DNA of 64,000 bases, taken from assembly GCF_010183535.1 (NCBI RefSeq), contig NC_071330.1, positions 10,893,717 to 10,957,716 of the forward strand, in the 5' to 3' direction. Of the stretch, positions 44,621 through 58,512 are shown piece by piece (the stretch's first letter is position 1; every line of letters begins with the position of its first letter). The stretch is from Caenorhabditis remanei (taxonomy: Eukaryota; Nematoda; Chromadorea; Rhabditida; Rhabditidae). The position numbers were made by a program, and so were the translations under genes. The notes beneath the pieces were generated by a model. That model worked only from the letters and a program-made list of their open reading frames with translations, did not search any database and was not told where the DNA came from.

Positions 44621-47600
44621 TTTGGACTAGATGAAAACGGAAAAGTGAATGGAGCCAATGAGTTTGGACACAATGGGAATGGAGAGAGTACTGATAGTCT
44701 ATCAGCTGCTGCTGCCTTCACTTCAATTTCAGTCCTCCTCTCTCGACTTCTTATCAATGTTTCTCTCTCTTTCTCTTGTCTCGTTCCTCTACTTTTTCTT
44801 CTTATTTTCAGAGTTCAGATGCTATTTTACGACGTGTTTTGTGTATTTGTATACGTTGCCTTTTTCATGTTTAACACATAGAAAGTGTCCCTCCAAAAGC
44901 ATTGAAAACGAGAGAAGAGAGAACAGTCGAATGTAGAAAAGAGAGAAGAAACGACTGGTGATAAGATGATAAGCGAGAGGTGATATAATCGCCAATGATG
45001 ACTGATGACTTTAGATGGAAAAATGAAGAGAAAAAGAAGAAGAAGAGAGAGGAAGGAATGATAGGTTTGGAGGTCAGAAAATATTAAATGTTTGTGTTGG
45101 ATAGTTTCCAGTTGAAATTAGAAAAAAGTTTCGAACTGGAATTCGAGAAAAGAGGCACGGATTACGGTGGGTTAATCGAATATCCGGTAGCCATTAACTT
45201 TAAAGGAATTTCAGATTGACACTGATTGAAATTGAAAAAACCCAGGTATTGTTTCCTCAGAACTAGCAAGGACCTATGGGTCCATTTAAACTGTCAATTA
45301 GAGCAGAATCCATTGCAAATAATTCAGACAAACGCTCTAAGACGCATCATTTGAAAAAGAGAACGTTGGGAATTGTTTGGCAGTTTCTAGGTCTGTCTTC
45401 TAGGAGCACAGAAAAAGAGTTTTTGGAATTTCTAATTTGATAAATAAAGTCTTACACATATCGAGAGCCTAATTCACTCACTGCAATACTTCTTTCGTAA
45501 AAGTAGCTGGAATTACGAAATCTTTTCTTTACAACCCGACCGGAAGCTGCTTTTCCTAGACTTATATTTTTCTTTGTGTTGAAATTCCAATTAATTCTTT
45601 CCAAAACTTTTCAAAAAAGACTCACTTTTTCAGCTCTATTCACATTCAGATGTTAGAATAGTTGCTCGGCGAGCCGTTGCTCACCGGAAATCGTTCGTTT
45701 TAATCTGCAAAACTTGATTGAAATAACTGAATTGGTAGAAGAAGAATCATTTGAAACAGTTGAATACATATAAGCTGAGCTAACAAGAGAAATGTTGAAA
45801 TCCCGTGAAAACAAATGAGATAGAATATCATAAAAAGGGATAAATAACTTGAGAAGAACTTGGCCGAGTTAATCGAATCAAGTGGAACGTTCACACCAAT
45901 CAGATAGTATAGATAAAAAGGAGAGGCTAGAGAATGGATCAGTCAAAAAATGGCCTTGTAAGGGAGGCGGAAAAGACAGATGAAGGAGTGAAGAAGGTTG
46001 CGGACAGGCGGGTGAAACAAGAAGGTCGGATGAGGAAATAGTATGGAAAGTGGAGAGAATTAGAGAAATGAAAATGAGAGAAGGGACCCTCGAAATGGAT
46101 GAATTGAGTGGAATGAAAAGGTTTGGATTGAAGAGAAGAGAGGGACTGTGCGCGAATTACAAATGTTGTTCGAGTACGTTATGAGGAGGGGGAGAGATGA
46201 CTGTGAAAACAAATGGTAAATAAGTTTTGGAGAGGTTTGGAAATAGTTCATAAGTTGAAGAGACGCAGAGGTGTTGAGAGGGAAATGAATAGAAACTCTG
46301 TGTCAAGAAATAGGTAACTCGCGTGGAGGAGAGAAGGATAAAAATATGAGGAAAAAAACGAAGTTGAGAGGTTAAAGAATATGAAATAGGTCTCACAAAG
46401 GGCATATAAGTAGGACTTGGCGGAGAAAAACGATTTTTTTGAGTTGATTACTGTAGGTTTGAGATAAGAAGAGAAAAATATGGGGACGTCAGGATTCACA
46501 GAAAAATAAAAGGACATTAAATAAAATGTAATCTTATGACAGAAAGTTGGTGGACATGGCACTTGAAAATCAGAAATTCGGAGAATCGTCTGAACATCCG
46601 GATATCTGGACGAGACAGATGTACATGGCATCTTTACTAGCTGAATTTGGTATATCCGTATCCTCAAAGCTGTCAAGTGTATTCGGATATCTAGACGCAC
46701 AGACATACAGCAAACATATCTCACTTAAATTCTAATTAGGACCGTTCTGATGCTTCGAAATTGTTATTTTCGGGGCTTCTCCCATAATTTACTCCTTTCC
46801 CTAATTCTACCCTTTCAACCCAGCAATCGAGAATAAGTGAAGCCATATATTCTTGACAAGCAAATAAAAAAACAGTAACCAGACAGACATATATCCAATT
46901 TATGCGGGTAAATGAGTAGGTTTGGTGAAGGGGGGAGAAAAACGAATGAATCCGAAATGAATGTATTCTGTGACTGCCTTCGGGCACCCCCGATACCGAA
47001 TGACCAGGTATTATAATTAGAGAGAAAAAGGGCAGGTGGTTGGAAGAAGAAAGCAGATGGGAATGGTTTGGACCGGTCACGACATAACACTCCCAACATA
47101 GACACGGACAACAGAAAGGGACGGACGCCTTTTTTGAATTAGAATAAGAGATCAAAGGGAATGAAGAACGGAAACATATGGTGACAATGAGCGAAGAAGA
47201 AGGGGGAGAAGCAATATTAAAAAATAGGCAGGGAGACAAAAGAAATGAGAAAAAAAGGAACGTTTATGAAAGTTAGAGAATTCACCACAGCTTAGATTTC
47301 GTTGCCCTTTAATCCTTGGTTTACTGTACATAGTTGGGACACTCACTGAAAGTTGTGTTGAAACTGTACTTCACAGTTTTTAGATTTTCGTGTTTGTAGT
47401 AGCAACTCTTTGTGCCTACTCGCTCGAGAGATTGATTTTAATTTCGCTTTCAGCGAAACTGGATCATGAGTTTGGTGACAATTCATGAGCTTATTTAGAA
47501 GTTAGAGAATTACTAAACAGTAAATTCATGTTTCTTAGTCCCATGACAGGTTTCAAAGTTTTCATCTGCACGAAATAAAAAATATTCAACGTTTGCTTTT

Positions 47601-48949
47601 ATAACGGCTACTTTTCCGGTATTCATTTTTCCGGATGGACGAATAGATCAGAACGAAGATTAGGAATAACACATACAGAAATTGTTAATTGGGGGCTTCG
47701 ATAGATCATAACAGGCATGATTTACTGTAACCTTGAAAATATACATTCGCTCAAGAGTTAGACGTTCCAGACAGGGAAAATACTTATCCTTTGTTGCTTT
47801 CAGTAGAACGGTGTTTTCAAAAACTCCCCGTGCTGATAGAGAACGGGCAGTTTATAAAAGATAATGCAATTCAAATACAATTCATAGAGCGAAATCAAAA
47901 AGACTTGAAAAACGAAAAACGGCAATAAATTCTGAAAATTGAATTGAAATTCTCCATTAAAAGGACAAACGATTTTTGAATTGAAAAGATGGGAGGAGTG
48001 TGATTTGATATGAATATTTGGGTGTGGTTGAGGGAAGAGAATTCAGATAAAATCAGAGGGAAAAAGAGAGAAGAAATTTATGGATTTCGTCTAATGAACA
48101 GGAAAAGAAGAAGAAGAAAGATAATAAATAGCTTCTTTCTCCTTTCGGCAGGAGATATCCGTGAATTTTTCAATTGTAGAAGAAGAAATAAAATAAGAAA
48201 TAAGAATAGGGTGGATTTAAGGAAGGAGTGGTGGAAATAAAAGAAGAAAAAGAAGATTCTGAAAGGAAAAAATATGTTGATGTTCTCTGTTTTAAGACAA
48301 GAACAAGAAGAACTGTTTTAGCGATTAGATGGGTTTTGTGGTGTAATTTTGTAATGATAGTTCATGGAGACTGATTGAAAACGCCACGTCATAAGGTAGA
48401 AGGTACATTATTAGAAAGCGACATAAAACGGGCAAACAGGGAAACATCTCGAAAGACTGTGATAGTCTCATCTTTTTCTCACGATGTCCGAAAAACAGCG
48501 GGAGAGTTGTGAGGTTTCGAGAAAGAGATTCTCAGAGTTCCGGCAGTTTCCCATGAGCGGAACTGTGGGGTGGTGGGGTACTGTACACTATGAAAATCTT
48601 TGTAGTTTGTGATTTTCAGATTCTGTTGGATAATCAAGAAGTTGGAAATTTTCAAATTGAGGTTGTCGAACCTAAATTTACAGTTTATCAGGAAATATAT
48701 CTTATGCACGATACGTCACTGGTACAACCCTGGTTTCATTTCAATGCATTTTTCGGAAAATTCGACGCTGAATTATCAGGAAAACCATTCGGAAAAAAGA
48801 AGTCAGTAACTGCAACAGAACCCAGGTTCTCTCATCACAACAAAAATTTGTGTTAGAAACCAATTTCAGACCAAACATCAACTAAATCGAGATACTCTTT
48901 CAGCAAAACCCTCTAGGAACAGGGAGAATGGCATTTTTCGAAATTATTA
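44621..48949. other. Intergenic, purine-rich on plus
   Basis: 4.3 kb upstream of frm-2. From ~45.9 to 48.3 kb the plus strand is rich in GGAGAAGAAG-type purine tracts. Long minus-strand frames here translate to Phe/Ser/Leu/Pro-rich sequence without splice continuity. No gene is supported. Confidence 0.5.
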
Positions 48950-50252
48950 CAGGGTGGCGCAGAATTACCCGCACAAGCTATAAGTGCTATATCTAAAAAA
49001 GTAAAAGTCAGAAAACCATGGGAATCAACAAAAAGTTTATTCATGACCATATCAACAATTATCAGCTAATTTTGTTCCATCCGACCTCCTCTCTTTTGGA
49101 TAACAGCACGAAGACGTCTAGAGTAGGCATCGATGGTTGCACGCAGGTAATCTGGAGACAAAGCGTCCCATTCCTTGAGCAGGGTCTTCTTCAGGGCCCC
49201 GATACTTGTGTGATTTTTAGCGTTGACCTTGTTCTGCAAAACCCCCAGATGGAGTAGTCCAAAGGATGGAGGTCTGGCGAGGACGGTGGCCATTCGTCCT
49301 TCGGGATGAATGCAGGCAAATGGGTCTCGCACCACTGTTGCGACAACTTGGCTGTGTGTGCTGGAGCACCGTCTTGTTGGAATACCCAGTGACGTCCATT
49401 GAAGTGTGTCTGAGCCCAGGGAAGAAGTGTCTTCTCCAAAATCTGCAAAATGTAGACTTCTTTGTTGATTTTGACTCCTTTATCGACAAAAAGCGATAGT
49501 GACTTGCCATCAGCACACACTGCTCCAAAAACCATCACACTAGCGGGGTGATGGCCTTGATGAATCGTCTTTCCGTTGGCAAAAGCTTCCTCAGACGTCT
49601 CAGCAAGCACTCGATGATTTTGAGGGTTGAATTCGGCCTGCACGGTGAACAGTTTCTCGTCAGAGAACACTGTAACCAAGTGCTCATCATTGCGCGTGCG
49701 CTGAAGGAGCTTTTTTGATCTTTCGAGCCGTTTCTTGGTTGTAGCTTCCGAGAGAATGGCCGCTTTTCTTACACGATAGCAGGTAAGCTTCAGCTTGTCT
49801 TTGACAATCCTTCCCAACAAACGCCGACTAATTTTCATACCTTCCGCCATTTTTCTGATGCTCCGATGTGCATTTCTTCTGATTCTCTCTTTCACAGCTT
49901 TGATCCGATCTGGAGTAACGACTGTTGCTTTTCTTCCTCTCCCACGTCTATCCAAGAATGTTCCAAGCTTTTTGAAACGAGAAATCGAGTCATACACGGT
50001 TCTACTTGGGACTCCGAGCCGTTTAATGATGTCAACCGGAGCGACTCCTGCTTTGAAAAGGTTCAAAATGGAAGAGCGATGTGGACTCGGCGGTGCCATT
50101 TACCTCAAACAAAACCGATCGATCTGAATTTTGGCAGAATGATAAAAAATAATATAATTAACAAAAATTTAAATAATACGCGCACCAGAATTGCGTCAAT
50201 CGCCTTGCTTTATGGCGTCAAACTTTTGTGCGGGTAATTCTGCGCCACCCTG
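48950..50252 (-). mobile_element. Complete mariner-superfamily element, DD37D (maT-like)
   Basis: 1303 bases bounded by inverted repeats starting CAGGGTGGCGCAGAATTACC (48950) with the complement ending GGTAATTCTGCGCCACCCTG (50252). At least 27 bases match exactly at each end. TA dinucleotides flank both ends (48948-48949 and 50253-50254). It contains one transposase gene on minus. Intact ends suggest a fairly young insertion. Confidence 0.95.
49066..50099 (-). pseudogene. maT-like mariner transposase with a one-base deletion
   Basis: Cut-and-paste DNA transposase. The N-terminal helix-turn-helix (SILNLFKAGVAPVDIIKRLG) and a second DNA-binding region (RKMAEGMKISRRLLGRIVK) precede the catalytic Asp residues in VTVFSDEKLF, WVFQQDGAPAHTA and HPLDYSIWG. 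The second and third Asp are 37 residues apart, the spacing of the maT clade. The frame reads from ATG 50099 to ~49245, then shifts at a C5 run on plus (49242-49246): the alternate frame continues as GVLQNKVNAKNHTSIGALKK to a stop at 49066. One extra base would give 344 residues, so the break is recent. Everything else looks functional. Confidence 0.93.
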
Positions 50253-50254
50253 TA

Positions 50255-53200
50255 TATTCGGGATCACTTGGTAAAAAGAACAGAAATTGAAGGTTTTTAT
50301 ATTCCGAAACAAAGTGGAAGACATCTCATTCTCGAGATTTCCATCTTCTTTTAACAAATATAATAGGGAAATCCAGGAATCAGAATCAAAAGTGTTGGCT
50401 CCCAATACATTCGAAGTCTGCCACGTCACGAACACGTCAAAAGACGAAATGTAGAGGAAAAGCAACAAAGTAGAATGGCGGAACGGAAAGATTGAACAAT
50501 TGAATCGGAAAGAAGTAAAACAATGAGAAGGCAAACAGGCTCTTCTCTCTTCAAAGAGTGAGAATTGGCACTAAAAAAGGATCGACAAAACAATGGATTC
50601 TTGGGTAGAAAAAGAAGGAAGAGGCGAAATATGTGCAAACAAGAAAACCAAGGAAGAGGCAGGAGAGGATGAATGAAATTGGATTCCCAGGTGATTTCTC
50701 TTTTTACGTCTACTTTTTTATATTTGCAATTAATTCCATTCATTTCGACCACACATCTAGGTAGGCCAACGCAATAAAAATTGGAATTTTTGGCGTTAAA
50801 AGAAAAAGAAAGAAGACGGTTTGTGGGTGGCAAACGACGCGGAATGACGCGGCGCCAAGTGGCCGACGGTTGGTTGCGGACAAATATTTGAGAGAAAAGA
50901 AATGAATTAAATGAGTGATCAATGGGAAGGAAAGAGAATACCTGAGCCCCGTTGAATAAAAAAGAGAAATTGATAGTTGATTCTTGATGAAAAGGATCAT
51001 CTTTTGAAGTGAGAGGGATACGGTAGGCGAGTTTTGTTTGTAGGATGGAAGAGATCCTGGAGCAGCTGATGCTAGGCCATTCAAACAAATAGTTATTTAA
51101 AGGATGTTCGATTCGGAGTCATCAATGTCGTATGTTTTAAATTAAAATTTAAGCAATTGGGAGATAATACTGCTCTATCAACAGAAAAACTGCCTCGAAT
51201 CAAAACTGTCTTGACTGAAACTGATTTTATTTTTCAGTTGTGGAATTGTGGAAATCAGAAGGTCGCGTACAAAGAACTACATGTCTAGTTAACCACAAGG
51301 TTCAAGTCTCGTTGAATTCTAATTCGGGACGATTCTGATGCAAAAAAGTTTCAGAAGCTCTGAAAAACTAACTTTAGCAGAAATCGACTCCATTTCTGTA
51401 CTGTCGTATTTAGGGATTATCGTGCATAGAAAATACAATCGGAGAATTTTGTTATTTGTTTTTTCTGTCATCATTCCCGAAACAAGTTTATCACAAAAGT
51501 AGTTATAAACAAGCAGATGAATTTTTTGAAAGTTCGTAACACAAGTATCTCATATCACTTCTCTTTCATAAAACATGATCTATCCACTTCGAAATTCTTG
51601 GATTTTTATGGATTCCCAATACTAAACAAAACACAATTAGATACAAAAATCAAAAAAGTTTGCAATATTATTTGGTTTGAAGATATATCAACTAGAAAGT
51701 TGAAAAGGAATTTATGTAAAACTATAAAACATAAGTAACCGTATTAGAAATTCTTGAAACTCGTATTTTGTTAAACCTTTTAAAAACTCCACTCAAGATC
51801 AACAGAAGGATTAACGAGCTCAAATTCGAATATCAGAACGAGAAGGTTATCTGCAGTGATAGTATAAAACGCTTCAGAAAATTCAGATTCTATTTTAGAA
51901 ACATGTAAAGATGTGTTTTTTACATGGAATACGTTATGATCTTTTAAGCATGAAAATACGTACTCCACATGCTTTTCTCATCAGAAAACCCTAATTAACC
52001 ACCCAAATGAATCCATAAAACAAAACGGTGATGAATTGAAAACAGGTAGAAATGTACGTGTGTTCATAGTATCCTATAATCCTTCTCTCATTCATTTCCA
52101 GCCCTTAACCCTCTTCCATCAACTGCAACCATCTAGTTTGTCCTTCCCTCGTTTACCTCCATTGTTTATACACGATGATTCTTCTTTTTTCTCCTCATGT
52201 GTTCATAAATCCGATATAATGATCGGGTCGTTTCAGGTCTTCAGGTAGAAAAAAACGAGAGAAAAGGTATTAGAGAGGGTTGCCTCAACCGTCTCTCTTT
52301 TTCTGTTTTCATACCAGTTCAGTATGGTAAGTGATCTAACCGTTTGGCGCCTCCCTCCATTCATTTCGACCCTGGAAGTTTATAGAAAAATAGAGTGTAA
52401 AGAAACGCGAGACATAGACGGTTTGGCCTTATTATGTCATTTCGGACAGTGTTCACCACCAATTTATACGCATGTATTATATCTCTTCACTCTGTTCACA
52501 TTCTCTTTTTATTTCTCCTTTTATATCGTTTTCGCTTTTTCCTCCTAATTGGAGTTTTAATTTGTGAAAATGAAAGAATTTCTTTAAATCTCAAGAAATT
52601 GCCGATTGAAGAAGTGAAAATTGGTTTTTGAAGTCGATAAAATAAATTTAAAAGATATCTAAATAAAATTTGATTCTAGCTCATTCCATCTCACATTCCG
52701 ATACAAATTCTGTGTTCCTCTCAATGAAATCGTTTTCTAGCGTAGGAGGTGAATCTGATTTGATCAAGATCATTGGAATGTTCCAATTGTTTGCTCTGAT
52801 ACTTGTGTCTCTTTTGTATTTTTATCGGAGTTCTTACAACTACTTACTAATAAATACTAATACTTGTTACTAATAAAACTTTTGAGAAATGAGATGACAA
52901 GTGTTCCACGAATTTCGTATATCCACTCTATATGAATAAACGAGAGGGACTAATGTTGAATGTTTATTGAAAATTTAGAATTCTAATTAATCCTAATATT
53001 CATAGCCGAAAAATGGATTGTTATTCACCAAAGTATCATATTCTTTTTCCAGCACGTTGCCGGCTTCTTACTATTTTGTAGCGTGTGGTCAAGAATCTAT
53101 TATATTAATTCTACGAATGGGAAAATCTGCTCACACGCCTTGTTATCTTCTTCTTCTGATCCTCCCCTTTCCTCTATTTATTATATCTGTATATCCATCT

Positions 53201-56200
53201 TTTCATGTCACCAAACCGCACCTTCGTTGTTGCATCATTGATTCTGCTGCTCAGCGGACCCTTGAAGCCCTCCCCGTTTTGTCTAACTATCTGCGTTTCC
53301 TTAACTGGAACATTGCGTCTTCGTGCCTTTTTCGTTCATCATTTCCGGGGCGCCACGCCTCACGCTTTTTCGGAGTTTTTTTTATTACGTACTAGGCGAT
53401 TTTCGAAAGTTCTTTGATAATTTTCGAAATTCTGATTTTTTATTTTTCATAAATAGTAGCATGCAAAAAAACAAATTTTTAAATATTTTCCTGAATAGAA
53501 CTTAAGATTTTACATTCAGAAATTCCGGGAAAATTGTCTCGAAATTGAATTGATCAAGCTTGATATCAAGCCGAATCGATTCGATTCAAGTTCGAAAAAA
53601 TGAAAATGGGGGTGGTCTCACAACGAAAACTAAAATTTTCGGTACCTCCCTTGAAACGCTGGTACGGTAGAGAGACACTTTCTGTGTACATTTACGCTGT
53701 CATTGAATTAAACAATTTCAAACCACGTTTCAATTTTTAAACATAATTTTTATTTTATCAGTAATTTGCCACTCCCATTGGCAAAGTTATGTTTTGCAGT
53801 TCAAGAATGAGAAAATTTTTTATCACTTTTGCGTCGCACACAACATGACTCAACCCATATCGTTGTCGTAAAGAAGGCGAAACGTGGCGCAGAAGCGGAA
53901 AAAAATATCTGAAAGGATCAGATAAATCGGATTGGTAATCTGCAATGAATTTTGTGAAAGCTCTATTTCTCTATCTTGACATCCACTTTTTCGTTTTCTC
54001 CGATCGTTTGTTTGATCATTTCGACCCCTGCTGTTCACTTCTTGTCGCCCGTAGACCGTTTATCAGCAGCCAGCAAGAGAAGCACCAACACCCATGAGCC
54101 CTATCGCCTGTACAGCTGAACTATTCCGAGTTTTGGCCCTGTCTAACGTCTGCACCCTCTGTCTCACTTTCTTCTCTATACTTGCATCGTCTATTTTTTG
54201 CGTCGTCTTCTTTTTTCTTCTTCTCATCATCCCAAAAATTCAACTGCCTCTTCTCGAAAAAAGAGCCCAATTGTTTGTTTTCGCATACTGCCCGGGCTCT
54301 GAGAGCCCCGTCTGCGCTTCTTTTTCTCTCTTTGCTGACAAGTCGCCATTTGTCAACTTGTTATGTATGTCCATCAGTCGTCCGTCGTAGTTTTGTCACC
54401 AGCCACTGACCACTCCGTCCTGTATCTTTTTCTCCGTTTGAATCTCTTTTCCTTCCCGCGCACTGAGGCCTAGCTGGTGTTTTTTCTCTCCGTCGTGTAC
54501 TTCTCGTAGGAAAGATTTTAGAATCTGTAACATATTTTGGATTTTGTTTTGTTGTTTCGAACACCACAAATTATGGAATTGACAGACGATCAATTTTTGT
54601 ATAATCTGCTTTCCTCAGTTTATATCTCAAGGCTCTATGAAATCTAGAAAACTTTTCTGATATGTTTCTGTTTAAGTGTTACTAAATAATTGTTTCTGAA
54701 TATGATCAACAGCGTTTAATCTTTCGAACTGTAAAATGTTTTGTGTTCTTGGAACACTAATTTTCCCAGTTTTCATGAATTCTGACACCATCTGATTCAC
54801 TGAAAATGTCATTGTTTCATTCAATTTTCAGCATTATCACGTTCTTCTCTTCCAATTAGTTTGATTTCAAACTTTGAAACCAGATTAAAATGAATGTTTC
54901 TGCAATCAGATTATTATTAAATGGTTTGATCAAACTCATTCTTTCCGAATTTCATCAAAAAATAGAATTCGCCCTCTCGTTTGTGTTTGAAAAAATAATT
55001 TCGTGTGGAGAGGCATGGCAAAGTGCACTTTCCGTTGATGTCGGAATGAAAAAAAAATAGAAAAATATTGCGGAGGTTTGAAAGATGAAAAGAAGAGCGT
55101 TCTTCTCTTCTTCTTCTTCTCCGAAAAAAATTCTGAACGTCATCATCTGATAGTTGTGTATGTACATTTGCATGTTCGATGCCTCATGAATACTCTACTA
55201 ACAAGAAGAAAAAAAGAACGGGAACCAATCGAAATGTTTACGTTTCGGGGTCGTTCTTCCGTCTTCGTTCCAACCATTCCATTGTTCCTATCGGAATATG
55301 GCAGCATCCTGTGCTCTTTTGCTCGAGGAAAACACGAGGCTTACCTTTTTTCTAATGTTTAGCGCTATTTCTCACAGAAAAACGGTTGTTTGATGTGTTA
55401 AAGTTGTCGGTTCTTCTTGTAGTTCCGCTCGGTTTATTTAGGCTTCTGACTTTTGAAAAACATCGGGTTCTATTTCTGCAAATAATGCCAAATACTTGGT
55501 GAAAATTGATGAAATTGACGTCGTTTCCGAGCTTTACCTAATGAATCTTTTAAGAGCACAGTAATTGAACGAACCTTCTCACTCTTGCAGAGAAGAAAGC
55601 ACTTGAAACGAAACAAAAAAACCCGCACTATGTGACCCATACTTATTTGATTAGTGAATAAGAAGAATGCTAACTAAAATAATGAATAAGATTCATCCTC
55701 GCAAACATTTTTCTTATTTCGAGACATTGCAAATGACATGCTCTTCCTTCTTCTTTTTTTCCTTTTGCACTTTGTCTCTCCTTATCTTTTCAACTAGCCA
55801 CATGATCATTCAAGTTGAATTGAATGAAACCTGTCCCCTTCTAGATTATGATTGTGCCCGTGCTTTGCTCTTTCTTCTGTCTTTGACTTTTACACCAACA
55901 AATTCTCCCTTCTTTTCATCTTATCGGACCACTTCATCTTCAGGTCTCGCGCACTTTGTGACGCAGATTGATGAAGGTCCACTCTTATGGCCAGATGTTT
56001 CATAATCGGCACGGCTTAGTCAGTTCTCGCTCTCTTTTTTTTCTCACTTCAAACTTTTTTTGAAACATTGACAACTAGAAACCAATGTTCGTTTCATAAA
56101 TCGATTGATTACTGATTTTCAGAAGAGTGATATATTTCTTACAGTATCAAAACAATAGTTATAATATTCTCAGAATTTGAATAATTCTATAGCTGTCTTT

Positions 56201-58512
56201 AATCTGAAATTCAGTTCAAGTCTGATGTACGATTCCGTTAATACCTCTGAAAATATTATCTTAGCAAGTCCAAACTGTTCAGTAATACGCCAACTTTTTA
56301 TTGCTTAGTCACATCGTTACTGCAGGCGTGATCTCTCACTCTTTGTTTCTAGAAAAATTCCAGTGATATTACTCATACGTACCGTTCCTCATCGGAAATC
56401 AAACGGAAACATTCTGGTGTTTATGATTCGAATGATAACATTTTTCATTATAGTAACTTACAGTACTAGTGAAAGAGTAACTCTGAATTCACTAATTTTG
56501 AAACAATCATCGTTCCTTACGTGTTACCTCGCTTTTCTCTTTCTTTCTCTTCATCTCTTTTTTCTTCTATTTTTTACGCGGTCCCATTTCTTCCGCTTGT
56601 GACGTCGTCAACTTCTTCTTCGCCTTCTTCGCCCTCGTCGCTTTTCTTTCCTCTTCCTCATCATTTTCCGTCAGCTACTTCAGTATTCTGACGCTCGACG
56701 GCATCGGTGGTTCCGTTCCTCTGAAGCAAATAAAAGTTTCAGACGCTTCAGATGCAATGAAGAGAATGCTTTGAAAATTGTCAAGTGTTTCATTTTGGAT
56801 ATCTTCTAAATAGAAGGACGGATGCAAGTGTTTGTATGCATGCCATTGCAATGACGAGAAGCGGAGCACAGAAAACGAAGACGATGTAGAAGAAGTAGAA
56901 GAAGAAGCAGTCCTTCTTCTCTTCTCTTCTTCGCTTATTCTTCTTCTCATTTTGCTTCTGCATCTGCTTCCCATATATACTCATTCCCCCCGGAGAATTG
57001 TTCTTTTCCGCATTGCTGCTTCCCGTTGTCGTCGAGTCGACATTGTCGTTTTCGATTCGAATCTGATTGACAAGTTCCAGACGGCAAGAGTCATCGCCTT
57101 CATTCCGCTTCGTCGTCGTCGTCGTCTGTTTCTGCTTCAAAGAAAAAGGAGAAAAACTAGAAAAAATGACGAATTGTGAGGAGTCGTCCCGTCGTCCTTC
57201 TACCCTTCTCTCTTCGAAGGCACATAGCAGCTATGGCCACAACACAAATAACGCGATAACTTTGTTTCGGCTCCTATACAAATTTGGTTATTTTTGTTGG
57301 TCGCTTCCAGCATTCTCTCCTGCCTTCTTTTTCTTCTTCTTGTTCTGCAGATCTACACTTTTTCATCTCTTTCCCATATTCTTTTCTTATCCTATTGTCA
57401 TCCCTATCACTCAATACATGTTTTCATCTTCGGTTCCTTCGTTGTGATCTTCTGGAGCAGAAAAAAAGAAACAGAAGAAGAAGAATAAGAAGCTACTCTG
57501 CTTCTTATTCTCCTTCTTCTTCTTCTCTTCTTTATGAGTCGGGTTAGAGCTCTTCGAAAATTGTTTCCGCTCGGCTGCCTTCGTGTTTTCGACGTGCCCC
57601 CGAACTAGCTCAAAAAGGCTGAAGTATCAGGGGTCGTAGGGTATCCAGAAGAATCACACGTAGTCGACGACTTCTTGATTCTTATCGCTCGAGATTGTTG
57701 CAACTTTTCCTCCGGATGTGTCCGATTCCCGCACGATTAGACAAAATTTGTTGCGTTCTTGAGGAGATCTTTAACACATGAAAATGAGATGAATGGGGAA
57801 AATCATCAGAAATAGGTCACAAACAGTTTTGTTGTGAAGCTTCAGAAGCTTCGAACCGATATCTTTGTGTAACTTAGTTTTCTCAAATCTTGGTATTATT
57901 CCGACGGCAGTCAACTTGAAACATCAGTTTTCTGGTTTTTACCCGTTGTTCATTTTTTCCTATATATTCCTATGTTTCCTTTCATTTTGTTTCTCTTTCC
58001 TCAAGTTTTCAGGAAAACTGAACTCCTCTTTCCTCATCCCCGGATTCCTCTCTCTCTCTTTTCTCTTCCGTGGCGATTGCTAATTTTGTTGGCAGTGTCA
58101 GAATCCATGTAGCAGATATATAGATACTCATAGATTCGTAGGCCCCTCAAGTATCAAGTTTCTCCTTCTTCTTCTCATCTCCTATCCTATCCGCTCGCAG
58201 AGTTTTGTCCTTCTCTCCTTTTCTTTTTTTTTTCTTTTTTTAATCGTCATCGCTTACTCCTCCTCCTCCTCCTTCTTATCCATCTCGTCCACACCCCAGC
58301 GTGTTTCAGAAAAAATGTCGGCAATTTTTTTCATTTTACTGAAATAAAAAAATGTGAAGAGATTTTTTGTTTGCTATTCATCCCATGATGCTCCGCCTGC
58401 TTTCGTTTTACTCCAATATACTAATTTCAAGGAAGATGTAAATTTTTTCAGAACATCCAAGTAGTCCAGTAGGCAAAAAGTTGTCTACTTGAGACTTGGC
58501 GCTCCACTCCAA
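50255..58512. other. Large intergenic/5' region of the RhoGAP gene
   Basis: 8.3 kb with many T/C-rich tracts on plus (54.1-54.5, 57.1-58.3 kb) that produce spurious Phe/Ser-rich frames. One small minus-strand frame at ~56.8-57.1 kb is listed separately. A TTTTTTCAG at 58452 just upstream of the next ATG could be a 5'-UTR intron or trans-splice acceptor. Confidence 0.5.
56790..57137 (-). CDS. Possible small membrane protein exon, unrecognised
   Basis: Open frame ending TGA at 56790. C-terminal part: KNKRRREEKKDCFFFYFFYI then VFVFCAPLLVIAMACIQTLA, a basic stretch followed by a long hydrophobic membrane segment, ending LFRRYPK. Upstream residues are polar (ELVNQIRIENDNVDSTTTGSS). The first in-frame ATG is at 56984 (64 residues). 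The longer form would need an upstream exon joined at the GAAGCAG near 57131. The hydrophobic segment partly reflects CTTCTTCTT repeats, so chance cannot be excluded. Confidence 0.3.
   Translation of the reverse strand, partial: KQKQTTTTTKRNEGDDSCRLELVNQIRIENDNVDSTTTGSSNAEKNNSPGGMSIYGKQMQKQNEKKNKRRREEKKDCFFFYFFYIVFVFCAPLLVIAMACIQTLASVLLFRRYPK

Noticed and set aside
46736..47239. 167-codon minus-strand frame
   Set aside because: Phe/Ser/Pro/His-rich translation of T/C-rich DNA, no splice sites or family features.
50426..51088. 220-codon minus-strand frame
   Set aside because: Composition follows the purine-rich plus strand; no Met-proximal or splice support and no recognised motif.
54094..54409. 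Cys/Leu/Phe-rich plus-strand frames resembling a membrane protein
   Set aside because: Two overlapping frames are equally hydrophobic, as expected from T/C-rich DNA.
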